The position numbers were made by a program, and so were the translations under genes. This document shows positions 17,783 to 28,999 of a DNA stretch of 49,121 nucleotides, in pieces. Origin of the DNA: Pseudomonadota bacterium (GTDB lineage Bacteria; Myxococcota_A; UBA796; GCA-2862545); contig CANLGQ010000002.1 of the NCBI GenBank assembly GCA_947490265.1, positions 1 through 49,121 on the forward strand. The letters are read 5' to 3'. The stretch's first letter is position 1; every line of letters starts with the position of its first letter. The notes beneath the pieces are model-generated. The model was not told the DNA's origin. It searched no databases and saw only the letters and a list, made by a program, of their open reading frames with translations.

Positions 17783-18501
17783 TCGCGCTCCTCTCCACCC
17801 TCGCCCTGGCCCAGGAAAGTTGCAGTTACGTCGGCCTCTATGGCGCGCTGGATGACTTGGCGCCCCCGGCGATCGTGGTCGTCGGCGAGCGGAAAGGGAC
17901 CCCGCTCGACCTGCACCGCGCCGACCGGATAATCGGCCTGCTGGCGCGCCGGGAGGTCCCGGTCACCGTGGCATTCGAGGCGATCGAAAGCGAATTCCAA
18001 CCCGTGCTCGAGGAGGTGGAGCGCGGCTTGGTCGACCCGACCTCGGCGGGGCAGCGGGTCTCGTTCGCCGACCGCTGGGGCTTCTCGTTCGATGCCTACG
18101 CCGGGCTCCTCGAACGGGGCCTCGAAGGCGTCGACCTGGTCGCGGCGGGGTTGCCGTATGGCCTGAAGCCTGCCAACGAGACCGTGCCGGTCCCGCCCGG
18201 CTACTACTTCGCGCTCTCCGCCTCGATGGGGGATGCGCCGGTGCCCGTGTCCTTCGAGGAGACCCTGACGAGCGCTTTTGCCTGGCGCTCCCACCAGATC
18301 GCCGCGACCGCGTTGGCCGGTTGGAACGGCGAAGGGTACCTCGTGATCGTCGCCGACCGCGCCCTCGTCGAGGGCGGACAGGGCGTCTCCTGGCAAGCCG
18401 AACGACTCGCCGACGTCGCGGTTCGATCCGTTGTCCTGGCCAACGCGCAGTCGCCCTGCGCTCCGGGCGACCGCGTGTGGCGCGACCTGTGGGGTCGCTA
18501 G
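17779..18501 (+). CDS. ChaN/Tiki-superfamily-like exported protein
   Basis: A 240-aa protein with a minimal signal MIALLSTLALAQ. The core resembles ChaN-like (haem-binding uptake, Tiki superfamily) proteins: 'IVVVGERKGTPLDLHRADRI', 'VPVTVAFEAIESEFQPVLEE', and a late 'LVIVADRALVEGGQGVSW' region where the family usually has G-x-x-H-x-x-GGxG. Several His expected for the metal or heme site are replaced (GExH by GERK; the late His by Ala). Activity or ligand may therefore have changed. It ends the hemB-aldolase-lipoprotein run, with an ATGA overlap upstream. The assignment rests on fold motifs and is moderate. Confidence 0.6.
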   Translation: MIALLSTLALAQESCSYVGLYGALDDLAPPAIVVVGERKGTPLDLHRADRIIGLLARREVPVTVAFEAIESEFQPVLEEVERGLVDPTSAGQRVSFADRWGFSFDAYAGLLERGLEGVDLVAAGLPYGLKPANETVPVPPGYYFALSASMGDAPVPVSFEETLTSAFAWRSHQIAATALAGWNGEGYLVIVADRALVEGGQGVSWQAERLADVAVRSVVLANAQSPCAPGDRVWRDLWGR

Positions 18502-19074
18502 CTACTTGGCCTTGGCCTTGCCTTTCGCCTTGTCGCCTTTCTCCTCGCCGGCCATGGGGCCGGTCGGAGCGGGGGCGGCCCGAGCGGCCACCACATCGGC
18601 GGGCAGGCAGATCCCGAAGTCGTTGCCCCAACTGTTCCGCTCGTAGGTGATGGCCGCGGCGATCTCCAGATCGCTCATCAGCGTTCCCTGTGGGGTCATC
18701 ACGCCGTTGAACTTGGCTCCTCCCACTTCGATCTCCCCTTGGAGACCGTGGACGACGAGCCCGGCATGGTGAACGCAGTCGCCCATCCAGTCCTTGCTGC
18801 CGACCAGGGGAGGGAAGGAACCCGGGACCCCTTTCCCGTCCTCTTGGTGGCAGGTGATACACGCCAGACCGCCCTTCCCCCCCGTCTTGAACACCTTCTC
18901 GCCGTGCTTCATCAGCTCGGCCTTCTGCTCCTCTGGGGTCATGGCCGTGAGGTCCTTGGCAGGCTCCGGCGGAGGCGGAGGCGGCGCCGCAGGAATCGGG
19001 GGCGGAGCCGGCGCGGGCGGGGGAGCGCCTCCGCCACAGGCAACGAGCACGAGAGCGACCAGGACCGGCAACAT
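18502..19074 (-). CDS. Cytochrome c-type lipoprotein
   Basis: A 190-aa protein. The signal MLPVLVALVLVAC ends in lipobox LVAC, followed by a Pro/Ala tether (about 15-45). One heme c site CITCH is visible within 'GGLACITCHQEDGKGVPGSF'; the distal Met is probably in FNGVMTPQG. The class I cytochrome c domain ends in a Lys/Ala/Gly-rich tail (GDKAKGKAKAK). It would carry electrons in the periplasm. The frame runs to 19644, but the ATG at 19074 with GGAGG nine bases upstream gives the lipoprotein. It abuts the ChaN-like gene end-to-end. No oxidase or reductase partner is adjacent. Confidence 0.88.
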   Translation of the reverse strand: MLPVLVALVLVACGGGAPPPAPAPPPIPAAPPPPPPEPAKDLTAMTPEEQKAELMKHGEKVFKTGGKGGLACITCHQEDGKGVPGSFPPLVGSKDWMGDCVHHAGLVVHGLQGEIEVGGAKFNGVMTPQGTLMSDLEIAAAITYERNSWGNDFGICLPADVVAARAAPAPTGPMAGEEKGDKAKGKAKAK

Positions 19075-19176
19075 GGTGTGCAACCTCCGTGGTGGGCCGT
19101 CTAACCGGACACCGCCATACCGGCTCGCGTCAGCGCGATGCAGGCTGGTACGGCGTCCCCAAGATAGACCGGTCCG

Positions 19177-19821
19177 ATGTGGTGGCTCGCCGGGTTCGCG
19201 TGCAGCGGGAGTCAAGCGGGTCGGATCCATGCCGCTCCGGTCTCCGAGACCGTGGGCGACGGATGGGCGGTCGGCGTGCCGGAGGGGGCGCGCGTGACCG
19301 TGGATCCGCGGATCCTCCGGGTCGACAGCGCCGACGGCACGATGTGGTTCGACGTGCGCTGGACGACCGAGCCGGCCAACGAGATCACGGCCCACACCTG
19401 GGCGCGGGCCACCTGCACACCCCCGATGTGGGACGACCCGTGGGTCACCGACGGGCGGTGGGCCGCCGGCGGGTTGTGCATGATCGCCAACCACCGCTGG
19501 TGGATGATCCATGTGCTGGAGAGAGTGGGCGACCGCACGCTTCACACAGCGTTTCTTGCCGATAGTCGCTGGGTCGTCTACGAGGACGCCTGGGTGCTCG
19601 CGACCCGCACGGCGCTCAGCTTCGCGGGTGGCGAACACGCGCACGCCCCACCCGACGCCGATGGCCTACGCGTGCAGATCCGCTTGGCGGGTGCCGAGCC
19701 CCCGGGCATGATGCCGATCCCGGGCGGGGGGAAGCTCTCCACGCGGATTTTCCCCCACCTCAGCGACCTGTGGGCGGCGCGAGATCGCGCCCCGCCGCCC
19801 GACCCCCTCAGCCCCCGATGA
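19177..19821 (+). CDS. Small putative lipoprotein, unknown family
   Basis: A 214-aa protein beginning MWWLAGFACSGSQAG, a short hydrophobic start with a lipobox-like GFAC. The body is Trp-rich (several WW and W pairs, for example NHRWWMIHV) with alternating strands; CTPPMWDDPW and GGLCMI could form a disulfide. No family recognised. It is divergent from the cytochrome gene across about 100 bases, and its 3' end overlaps the convergent thioredoxin-like gene by 14 bases. The start is uncertain because no clear ribosome site precedes the ATG. The reading frame is supported by composition and by fitting the gap between two good genes. Confidence 0.55.
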   Translation: MWWLAGFACSGSQAGRIHAAPVSETVGDGWAVGVPEGARVTVDPRILRVDSADGTMWFDVRWTTEPANEITAHTWARATCTPPMWDDPWVTDGRWAAGGLCMIANHRWWMIHVLERVGDRTLHTAFLADSRWVVYEDAWVLATRTALSFAGGEHAHAPPDADGLRVQIRLAGAEPPGMMPIPGGGKLSTRIFPHLSDLWAARDRAPPPDPLSPR

Positions 19822-20557
19822 ACTTCTCGAGCATCGCGTCGGTCAGCCGGGCCGGATGGCCACGCCAGACCACCTTGCCGCCCTTCACCACCACCGCCGC
19901 CGGAATGCCCTTGACGCCGTAGTACTCGGACGTGGACTGCCCGGCTTCCTTGGCGATCGGGTAGGTGACCTTCTGGGTCTTGAGGAACTCCGCGACCTGC
20001 TCCTCGGTCGAGCCCTTGGTCATCTTGGTGAGCCCCACCATCTGCAGGCCCTTTCCGCTGTACTTGGTGTACGTCTCCTGCAGCTTCGGCACCTCTTGCT
20101 TGCAGTGCGGGCACCAGATTTCCCAGAAGACCACCAACGTGGCCTTGTCGTTCGTGAGCGAGGGCGCGGTACCCTGCATCATCTTCTCGACATTCAAGTC
20201 CTGGGAGGGCTTTCCGATGACGGCAAGCTCCTCTTCCAGGCGCACCGACGCCCGCGCCGGCCGGGTGTTCGGGTACTTGGCCTTCAGCTCCGCGATCTTG
20301 GCCTTCGCCTCGTCGTACTTCATCGCTTCGGACGCCTGACTCGCAGCCTTGAGGAGTTCAGCCGCCGCCTTCTCCTCCTCCTCGTTCAAGGGCGCAGCCG
20401 GCCCGGCACCGGGCGCGCCGGGGCGCCCCGCTGCAGCCTTCGCACCGCCCTCTTCCATCTTCGCCACTCGCTGCTCCAGGTCGGCGACCTTGCTAGCGAG
20501 GTTGGGATCGGAGCATGCCGCGAGCATCGAAACGATCAGCAGGGAAACCTTCCGCAC
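19808..20557 (-). CDS. Thioredoxin-fold (TlpA-like) lipoprotein with N-terminal coiled coil
   Basis: A 249-aa lipoprotein. The signal MRKVSLLIVSMLAAC has lipobox LAAC. A short heptad-like helix (VADLEQRVAKMEE, about 25-37) and a Gly/Pro/Ala linker follow, then an Ala/Lys-rich helical stretch. The thioredoxin-like domain has active site WCPHC and the cis-Pro in KGIPAAVVV. It would reduce or isomerise disulfides, or deliver electrons, in the periplasm. GGAGG four bases before the GTG at 20557 sets the start. The CPHC motif resembles TlpA/ResA-like or DsbA-like reductants; the cytochrome c lipoprotein close by could be a client (inference). Confidence 0.85.
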   Translation of the reverse strand: MRKVSLLIVSMLAACSDPNLASKVADLEQRVAKMEEGGAKAAAGRPGAPGAGPAAPLNEEEEKAAAELLKAASQASEAMKYDEAKAKIAELKAKYPNTRPARASVRLEEELAVIGKPSQDLNVEKMMQGTAPSLTNDKATLVVFWEIWCPHCKQEVPKLQETYTKYSGKGLQMVGLTKMTKGSTEEQVAEFLKTQKVTYPIAKEAGQSTSEYYGVKGIPAAVVVKGGKVVWRGHPARLTDAMLEKFIGG

Positions 20558-20712
20558 GAGTCCTCCAAGCGCCCGAACGTCCCAACGCTGAGAGGGATCG
20601 CGAGCGGCCGGCCCCTGTAACATACCCCGAGCGCATCTGTCCCGGTCCGACGTCACCAAGGCGTCAGGGCCCGCGCCGAGAAACAGCGGCGTCGGCCCAT
20701 GAGCCCGTGGAA

Positions 20713-21456
<744 letters not shown>

Positions 21457-21538
21457 GGGACCTCCCTCGGCCAGCGGTTAACCTGCCGCCCCGGACCTGG
21501 GTGGCGCGTTGACAATCCGTGTTCACACCCTCTCGGCC

Positions 21539-22063
21539 TCAGTCGGCGTCCCACAGGTTGAACAGATCCTGCCGCGCTTCGTGAAACCGCTCGCGGGTAC
21601 CGCTCTCGACGTGGCCCAGGAGCTCGGCCACCCGGTCGTTCAACCGGGTCAGCCGAACCGCCAGCACCCGGGAGAGGGCGAACCCCAGCTTGAGGCAGGC
21701 GGCGTCGCCGGCCTCGACCAACTCGAGGAAGGCGGTGCGATCCATGGCGAACACCTTCAGCGCGGTGACCGCCCGCACGGTCGCGGTCCGCGGCAAGTCG
21801 AGAAGAAAGCTCATTTCGCCGAGGATCTCCCCCGCTCCGAGTTCGGCGATCGAGCGCTGCACACCGGAACCGTCGCGCCGGAGGATCTCGACCTGCCCCT
21901 CAAGGATCACCATCATCCGCGGGCCGACCGCGCCCTCTTCCAGGATCAGCGCCCCCTCTTGCCAGTACTCCACCCTGCCCAAGTCGCCCAGTCGGCGCAG
22001 CTCGCTTTCCGGCAGGCCATGAAACAGCGGGATGCCGCGAAGGGTATCGGCGAGGTCGGTCAT
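21539..22063 (-). CDS. Cyclic-nucleotide-binding domain protein
   Basis: A 174-aa protein with one CRP/PKA-type cyclic-nucleotide-binding beta-roll. Landmarks are 'LFHGLPESELRRLG' at the start, the EEG...MMVILEG core, and the phosphate-binding cassette 'GEILGEMSFLLDLPRTATV'. The last 50 residues are helical; no helix-turn-helix DNA-binding domain is visible, so it is more likely an allosteric or regulatory subunit than a transcription factor. GGAG five bases before the ATG supports the start. It lies 21 bases after the MNIO-partner gene, so it is probably in the same operon. Confidence 0.88.
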   Translation of the reverse strand: MTDLADTLRGIPLFHGLPESELRRLGDLGRVEYWQEGALILEEGAVGPRMMVILEGQVEILRRDGSGVQRSIAELGAGEILGEMSFLLDLPRTATVRAVTALKVFAMDRTAFLELVEAGDAACLKLGFALSRVLAVRLTRLNDRVAELLGHVESGTRERFHEARQDLFNLWDAD

Positions 22064-22084
22064 GCAGGCTCCGAGCGTCCCATC

Positions 22085-22837
22085 CTAAACATCGACCGCG
22101 GCGGGATCCAGGATCCCGTCCGCACACAGATCGGCCAGAAGGCCGCGGACCTCCTCCACCGAAGCGTCACACTCCACTCCAAAGGCCACGATGTCCGCAG
22201 CGACCATGCCGATCGCGGCGAGTTCCAGCAGCCGTGCCACCGCGCCCGAGACCACCTCGACCCGCACGTCCGGGAGGTTCCATCGGCCGCCTCCCCGGGG
22301 CGCGAGCAGCGCGCATTCCGTCGCTCCGGTCGAGGAGGGTGGAGGCCGACCCGCCACCCCGGCCTCGGCCGCCCACGCCACGGTGCCAGCTGGAAGCAGC
22401 ACGAGCCGGACCCCCGCGGCGAGCCGGATCGGGGCTTCGGCGCGGGGCCCAGCGAGCCGCCGGGCGCGCGCCATCTCGACCTCGAGCTGGGTCACGGCCC
22501 GAGCGGAAGGCCCCGCGGCGGCGAGGAGTCGCAGGCCGAGCGCCAGCGGGAGCGAGCTGTCCGACTCGATCGCGCGGTGAAACTCGGGGGACCGAACAAA
22601 CCCCTCGAGGACACCTGGCGCCGCGAGGCGCACGGCCAAGGGAAACTCGCCCGCCAAGTTTCCGAGCATCTGTTCCGCCCGACCTCGCTCCGCGCCCCAC
22701 GCGTTCGCATCGACGGCCCGGAGGGCGGCGAGGGTGGACGCATCGATCGTCGGCTCGAGGCCGCCGAGTACCTGGCCCGCAAAGTCGGGGTCGATGGTCA
22801 TCCGCACCACCAGGCGCTGCACCCGGTCGAGGTTCAC
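22085..22837 (-). CDS. Putative MNIO partner protein (possible RiPP recognition role)
   Basis: A 250-aa protein of no family I can name. It starts at a GTG overlapping the stop of the DUF692 gene (GTGA), so the two are translationally coupled. The N-terminal part (VQRLVVRMTIDPDFAG... to about residue 65) is helical. The last 50 residues ('SGAVARLLELAAIGMVAADI' and VRGLLADLCADGIL) read like the helix-rich end of a PqqD-like or winged-helix RiPP recognition element. DUF692 enzymes normally work with a separate partner (for example MbnC or DUF2063 proteins), and this gene occupies that position. The partner role is inferred from context. An upstream extension of the frame to 23209 lies inside the DUF692 gene and is rejected. 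Confidence 0.55.
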   Translation of the reverse strand: MNLDRVQRLVVRMTIDPDFAGQVLGGLEPTIDASTLAALRAVDANAWGAERGRAEQMLGNLAGEFPLAVRLAAPGVLEGFVRSPEFHRAIESDSSLPLALGLRLLAAAGPSARAVTQLEVEMARARRLAGPRAEAPIRLAAGVRLVLLPAGTVAWAAEAGVAGRPPPSSTGATECALLAPRGGGRWNLPDVRVEVVSGAVARLLELAAIGMVAADIVAFGVECDASVEEVRGLLADLCADGILDPAAVDV

Positions 22838-23666
22838 GACCAGACCTCCCGGACACGGCGGATCAGCGCTGCGGCGACGGCGGGTGGGTTCCGCTCGCAC
22901 TCGACCACCACCGCGCGCAGGTTTGGCGCGGCTCGCGCCACCCGAGAGAACAGCGACCAAGTCTCGGGCAGGGGCTCGGGCCCGTGCGTATCCTCGGCGA
23001 ACCACCTCCCTCCGAGCTCGAAGAGCGCGCTCCCTGCGACGTGGACCTCGACGACCCGCTCCAGCGGGAAGTCCTCCAGCCCCGACGCGGGGTCGAGGCC
23101 CATGGCACGGCGGGCGATCGCGAGGTGGGCCACATCGAGCAGGAGGCCACTGTCCGCCCGCTCGGCCACCTCGGCAAAGTAGCGGAGCAGGTCCCAGGGG
23201 CCGATCCACACCTGCCCCGGCGGGTTTTCGGGTAGAACCTCGAAACCCGTCCGGTCACGCAGCCAGCGCACGCCGTCGGCCACCCGCACCGCCGACTCCT
23301 CACACAGGATCGGCGGAAGCAGGAGCCCGTGCCCGCGATCCCGAGGCCCGATTCGCCAACGGCCCGCGTCCCCACACAACCAGGCCGCGCCGATCGCCTC
23401 GGCCGACCGGCCCACCCCGTCCGCCCAGGCAGCGTCGCGGTCGGCTGGGTCTTCGAGGTTGATGTCGAGAAAGTGCCAGGTTGTGCGGCCTCCTCCCGCC
23501 ACATGGGCGCGAACCGCGGGGGCGACGCCGCGCTCGAGGTCGGCGCCCACCTCCACGAAGTCGACGAGCCCCTGGGCAGAAAGGAGGGCAGGGGTGTCCC
23601 CCGCACCGAATTCGGTCGAGATGCCGACCCCGAGACGTGGGATCCGCTCGAGCCGGGCGACAAAAC

Positions 23667-23670
<4 letters not shown>
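22834..23670 (-). CDS. DUF692-type multinuclear non-heme iron oxidase (MNIO)
   Basis: A 278-aa TIM-barrel protein. Family landmarks run in order: RLGVGISTEFG, LVDFVEVGAD, LLPPILCEESAVRVADGV, VLPENPPG, SGLLLDVAHLA, VVEVHVAGSA, FAEDTHGPEP, and a terminal VVVECERNPPAV. MNIOs use two or three iron ions to oxidise Cys (or Asp/Asn) in ribosomal peptides. Some canonical positions differ: the common S-D/E-H motif is not seen (LCGDAGRW instead), and LLLDVNN is LLLDVAH. The GTG at 23670 overlaps the stop of the arylsulfotransferase-like gene. The open frame continues to 23880, but that part overlaps the upstream gene. No precursor peptide gene is obvious. Confidence 0.82.
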
Positions 23671-25139
<1,469 letters not shown>

Positions 25140-25212
25140 GGCGCCCTCCCCCGCTGCTCGTAACTGGTCGCCCCGCCGGCGGGGCCTTAAGGGCCTGGCT
25201 GGGAGGCGAGCG

Positions 25213-26052
25213 ATGGCCAAAGCAGCGTTCCTGGGCACCGGTCTGCTCGGCTCGGGCATGGTGGAGGCGATGCTCGCCCGAGGGGACACGGTCGTTGTTT
25301 GGAACCGATCTCTCGAGAAGCTCGCGCCGCTCGTGGCACGCGGCGCCCGACCCGCTGAAAGCCCGGCTGAAGCCGTAGAAGGCGTGACTCGGGTCCACTT
25401 GTGCCTCTCGGACGACGCGGCGGTCGACCAGGTCCTCGCCGCGACGGGGGACCGGCTGGTGGGCATCCCTGTGCTCGACCACACGACCGTCTCACCCGCC
25501 GGCGTGGTGGAACGGGCAGCCCGGCTCGACGCCGCAGGGATCCCGTACCAACCGGCGCCGGTGTTCATGGGGCCGCAAAATGCTCGGGAAAACACAGGAA
25601 TTATGCTAGCCTCCGGCCCGCGGAGCCGGTTCGACAGCGTGCAGCCCTACCTCGCGCCGATGACCGGCGACCTCCGCTGGCTCGGCGAACGAATCGACCT
25701 CGCGGCCGCCTATAAGTTGTTCGGAAACGCGGTGTTCATCTCCATGGTCGGCGTCCTTGCGGATATCTTCCAGATCGCGCGCGGCGCCGGGCTGCCCGAG
25801 ACCGCCCCCCTCGAGGTGATCCGGATGATCAATCCGGCCGCCGCCCTCGGAGGTCGCGGGGCACGCATGGCCCGCGGCGAGTTTTCCCCCGCCACGTTCG
25901 AGATGGCGATGGCCCGCAAAGACGTCCGCTTGATGCTGGAGACCGCCGCCGATCGCCCGATGCAGGTGCTCCCAGGGATAGCCGCCGCGATGGATCGTCT
26001 GATTGCATCGGGCGAAGGCCACCTTGACATGGGTGTCCTTGGGCGCCCGTGA
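25213..26052 (+). CDS. 3-Hydroxyisobutyrate dehydrogenase/6-phosphogluconate dehydrogenase-like oxidoreductase
   Basis: A 279-aa beta-hydroxyacid dehydrogenase. The N-terminal Rossmann fold has GTGLLGSGM. The usual substrate motif DxPVSGG is replaced by APVFMGP, and the catalytic Lys is probably in AAYKLFGNAV. A C-terminal helical domain ends in HLDMGVLGR. It would oxidise a short hydroxyacid or reduce an aldehyde acid using NAD(P)H; substrate not assignable. GGGAGG six bases before the ATG at 25213 fixes the start; the frame extends upstream into the divergent lipoprotein. The 73-base gap to that gene would hold both promoters. Confidence 0.85.
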   Translation: MAKAAFLGTGLLGSGMVEAMLARGDTVVVWNRSLEKLAPLVARGARPAESPAEAVEGVTRVHLCLSDDAAVDQVLAATGDRLVGIPVLDHTTVSPAGVVERAARLDAAGIPYQPAPVFMGPQNARENTGIMLASGPRSRFDSVQPYLAPMTGDLRWLGERIDLAAAYKLFGNAVFISMVGVLADIFQIARGAGLPETAPLEVIRMINPAAALGGRGARMARGEFSPATFEMAMARKDVRLMLETAADRPMQVLPGIAAAMDRLIASGEGHLDMGVLGRP

Positions 26053-26127
26053 CTCCGGGATGCCGCGGCACCGTGCCATCGCGAGGTGAATCCGTTAAGC
26101 CGGCCCGCCTTTGGGGATGGTGGGTTC

Positions 26128-28206
26128 ATGAACGCCTTGTTGACAACCTGGGTCTACTCGCCGGTGGTCGCCGGTCTGGCCGGACTGGTGGCCGCCGCGG
26201 TCTTCTTCGTCCGGGTGCGGTCGCTCCCCGACGGTAACGAGACGATGAACCGGATCGCCGGGTACATCCGCGTCGGCGCCATGGCCTTTCTCTGGCGTGA
26301 GTACAAGGTGCTCGCGGTCTATGCGCTGGTGGTCTTTGGGGTGCTCACGCTGGCCCTCGGGCCGGCAGCCGGGGTGTCCTTCCTCACCGGCGCGGTGCTC
26401 TCGCTCGGGGCGGGTTTCGTCGGGATGCGTGCCGCGACCCTGGCGAACGTGCGCACCGCCCGCGCCGCGATGGAAGGCTCCAAGCCCAACGCGCTCGTCA
26501 CCGCGCTGGACGGCGGAGCAGTGATGGGCCTCTCGGTGGCCGGGCTCGCCCTCGTTGGACTCGGTTGTTTGTACCTCGCGTTTCGTAGCGAGGACCAACT
26601 CTCGACGGTGCTTCACGCCTTCGCGGTGGGCGCCTCGTCCATCGCGCTGTTCGCTCGCATCGGCGGTGGCATCTACACGAAAGCGGCCGACGTGGGAGCC
26701 GACATCGCCGGGAAGGTGATCGAGAACATCCCGGAAGACGACCCGCGCAACCCAGGCGTGATCGCCGACAACGTCGGTGACAACGTCGGCGACGTCGCCG
26801 GGATGGGCGCCGATATCTATGAGTCGCTGGTGGCCGCGATCGTCGCGGCGATGGCGATCGCCTTGACCGCGCCCTCGGCGGGGCTCGAGGCCCTCGTCCC
26901 CGGCGCCACCAGCCCCGAACAGGCGCGGGCGATCGGCGTGGCGCTCCCCCTCGTGCTGTCGGCCGTCGGCCTGGTGATCAGCCTCGTCGGCATCTTCGTC
27001 GCGCGGGCCATGAAAGCCTTCGACCCGTCCACGGTCCTCCGCTTTTCCCTCGTCGTCCCCCCGCTCCTGATGACCGCCGCCACGTTCGTCATGCTTCCCA
27101 CCTTTGGCGTCCACCAGGGCGTCACGGTGGCGATGGGGGCGGGCGCCATCGGCGGGGCTGCCATCGGCCTCCTCACCGAGTACTACACCGCCTGGTACCC
27201 GGTAAGGAAAGTCGCCGAGGCCTCGCTCACCGGCGCCGGAACCAACGTGATCCGCGGCCTGGCGGTCGGCATGGAGTCGGTGGTCGCCGCTCTGCTCATC
27301 GTTGCGGTGGTTGCCTTCGCCTCGAACTACGCGCTCGGCGACCTCGGGCAGTACGGGATCGCGATGTCGGCGGTCGGCATGCTCGCCGGCACCGCCATCG
27401 TGATGACGGTCGACGCCTATGGCCCGATCGCCGACAACGCCGGTGGCATCGCCGAGATGGCCGGATTGGGCAAGGAGGTCCGCGACATCACCGACGAGCT
27501 CGACTCGGTGGGCAACACCACCGCGGCGATCGGCAAGGGCTTCGCGATCGGGTCTGCCACCCTCACCGTGGTGGCCCTCTTCTCGGCGTTCAGCCTCGAG
27601 GTGGACCACGTCCGCGCCGCCGCAGGGATCGCGGCCATGTCACTCGAGATCACCGACCCCAACATCCTGATCGGGATCCTGGTCGGCGCGACCCTGCCGT
27701 TCGTGGTCGGCGCCTCGACGATGCTCGCCGTCGGTCGCGCTGCCGGCGCGATCGTCCAGGAAATCGGCCGTCAGTTTGCCGAGATCCCCGGCCTCCGAGA
27801 GGGCACGGCCGAGCCCCAGCCGAGCCGAATCGTCGACATCGCCACCTCGGCGGCGCTCAAGGAGATGATGTTGCCCGGCGTCACCGCGGTCCTGGCGCCG
27901 GTCGTGGTCGGCTTCGCCATGGGCCCCGAGGCCCTCGCCGGTACCCTCGCCGGATCCCTGGCGGTCGGCGCCTCGATGTCCTTGTTCATGGCCAACGCCG
28001 GTGGCGCCTGGGACAACGCAAAGAAGTTCATCGAAAAGGGTGGCCTTCCCGGTCACAAGAAAGGGTCTGACGCCCACAAGTCGGCAGTCATCGGTGACAC
28101 GGTCGGCGACCCCTTCAAGGACACGTCGGGACCGGCTGTGTCGATCCTGATCAAAGTGATGAGCGTCGTGAGCCTGCTCATCGCCCCGCTGATCGCGAAG
28201 CTGTAG
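26128..28206 (+). CDS. hppA: Membrane-bound ion-translocating pyrophosphatase
   Basis: A 692-aa polytopic pump that couples PPi hydrolysis to H+ or Na+ transport. The substrate loop carries '[19 protein letters not shown]' and [12 protein letters not shown]; the distal Asp cluster is [15 protein letters not shown]. The segment '[15 protein letters not shown]' has Ala and Gly where K+-independent enzymes have Lys and Thr, so a K+-dependent enzyme is indicated. Whether it moves H+ or Na+ is not settled from the motifs. The ATG at 26128 gives the normal length; a GTG at 26086 is possible. It follows the dehydrogenase gene by 75 bases. Confidence 0.95.
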   Translation: MNALLTTWVYSPVVAGLAGLVAAAVFFVRVRSLPDGNETMNRIAGYIRVGAMAFLWREYKVLAVYALVVFGVLTLALGPAAGVSFLTGAVLSLGAGFVGMRAATLANVRTARAAMEGSKPNALVTALDGGAVMGLSVAGLALVGLGCLYLAFRSEDQLSTVLHAFAVGASSIALFARIGGGIYTKAADVGADIAGKVIENIPEDDPRNPGVIADNVGDNVGDVAGMGADIYESLVAAIVAAMAIALTAPSAGLEALVPGATSPEQARAIGVALPLVLSAVGLVISLVGIFVARAMKAFDPSTVLRFSLVVPPLLMTAATFVMLPTFGVHQGVTVAMGAGAIGGAAIGLLTEYYTAWYPVRKVAEASLTGAGTNVIRGLAVGMESVVAALLIVAVVAFASNYALGDLGQYGIAMSAVGMLAGTAIVMTVDAYGPIADNAGGIAEMAGLGKEVRDITDELDSVGNTTAAIGKGFAIGSATLTVVALFSAFSLEVDHVRAAAGIAAMSLEITDPNILIGILVGATLPFVVGASTMLAVGRAAGAIVQEIGRQFAEIPGLREGTAEPQPSRIVDIATSAALKEMMLPGVTAVLAPVVVGFAMGPEALAGTLAGSLAVGASMSLFMANAGGAWDNAKKFIEKGGLPGHKKGSDAHKSAVIGDTVGDPFKDTSGPAVSILIKVMSVVSLLIAPLIAKL

Positions 28207-28325
28207 GGGCTAGCGGTCGAACCCAGTGATTCTGATCGGTGCCGGTGTCCGGCGCCGGGGGCTCTGGGGGGCGGCGAAGCCAGGCCCCTAGCGGGGTTGC
28301 CGGGGCAGGGCCCCTGCGAGGCGCG

Positions 28326-28349
28326 CGGATTCCGACCGGTCGGAATCCG
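28326..28349. terminator. 24-bp perfect palindrome between convergent genes
   Basis: The arms at 28326-28337 and 28338-28349 are perfect complements, without a T-run. It lies in the 155-base gap between the convergent hppA and the hypothetical gene at 28362. It could be a bidirectional terminator hairpin or, since there is no spacer loop, an operator-like site. Other G/C-rich inverted stretches fill the gap. Confidence 0.5.
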
Positions 28350-28361
28350 TGTGCCGAACCG

Positions 28362-28976
28362 CTAGTTCTCCTCGTCGAAGACCTTCCCCTTCTTACGCCA
28401 GGAGAGCCGGTCCGCCCGCTCCTCCTCGGTCTCGGCGAGCTGGGCTGGGCTGGGCGGATACTCGGCATCGGGCGGCAACAGCCCAAAGTCCTCGTACACC
28501 ACCGGGGTCCCCTGGGGCGCGCCCGGGTCGGCCTCGCGCGGCCCGATCGCCAGAGGCGGCAGGGTGGGGGGGGCCGGAGGCCGATGGCCGGGGGGGAGCC
28601 CGCCGAGTGCATGGATCGCAGGTGCGGAGAGCTCGCGCAGCCGGAGGAGCACCGCGTCGAGGCGGTCGGCCAGCGTGCCCGGCATGTCCTGGGTGTAGGA
28701 CACGTAGAGGCGAAAATTCCCCACTTCCCGATAGAAGGCGTCGATCGACGTGGCGATCTCGACGTCGAGCGAGGTGAGCTCGGCAAACCCGACCGTTGCC
28801 CACCGGGAGAACAGGGTGTCGAGGAACGGTCCGCGGTCGCGGTGCCGGCCCCAGACCTCGAGCAGAAGCGGGCGGCGGGTAGCGAGATCCTCGACGATGC
28901 GATCGATCTCCATCGCGAGCAAGCGGCGAAACCGGGCGTCGCGCTCGTCGCCCGCGGCAGGGGGAATCATCGGCAT
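28362..28976 (-). CDS. Conserved-looking hypothetical protein
   Basis: A 204-aa soluble protein. Residues 1-125 are helical and charged (for example 'DARFRRLLAMEIDRIVEDLA', LRLRELSAPAIHALGG). The second half is a Pro-rich region with no secondary structure (HRPPAPPTLPPLAI), ending in a basic-acidic tail RLSWRKKGKVFDEEN. No family recognised and no signal peptide. The start ATG at 28976 has GGGAGG four bases upstream; the frame extension to 29576 runs through rsmI and is rejected. It lies 23 bases after rsmI's stop, so it is probably in the TSP3-rsmI operon. Confidence 0.6.
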   Translation of the reverse strand: MPMIPPAAGDERDARFRRLLAMEIDRIVEDLATRRPLLLEVWGRHRDRGPFLDTLFSRWATVGFAELTSLDVEIATSIDAFYREVGNFRLYVSYTQDMPGTLADRLDAVLLRLRELSAPAIHALGGLPPGHRPPAPPTLPPLAIGPREADPGAPQGTPVVYEDFGLLPPDAEYPPSPAQLAETEEERADRLSWRKKGKVFDEEN

Positions 28977-28999
28977 CCAACCTCCCGTTCGATCGTAAC

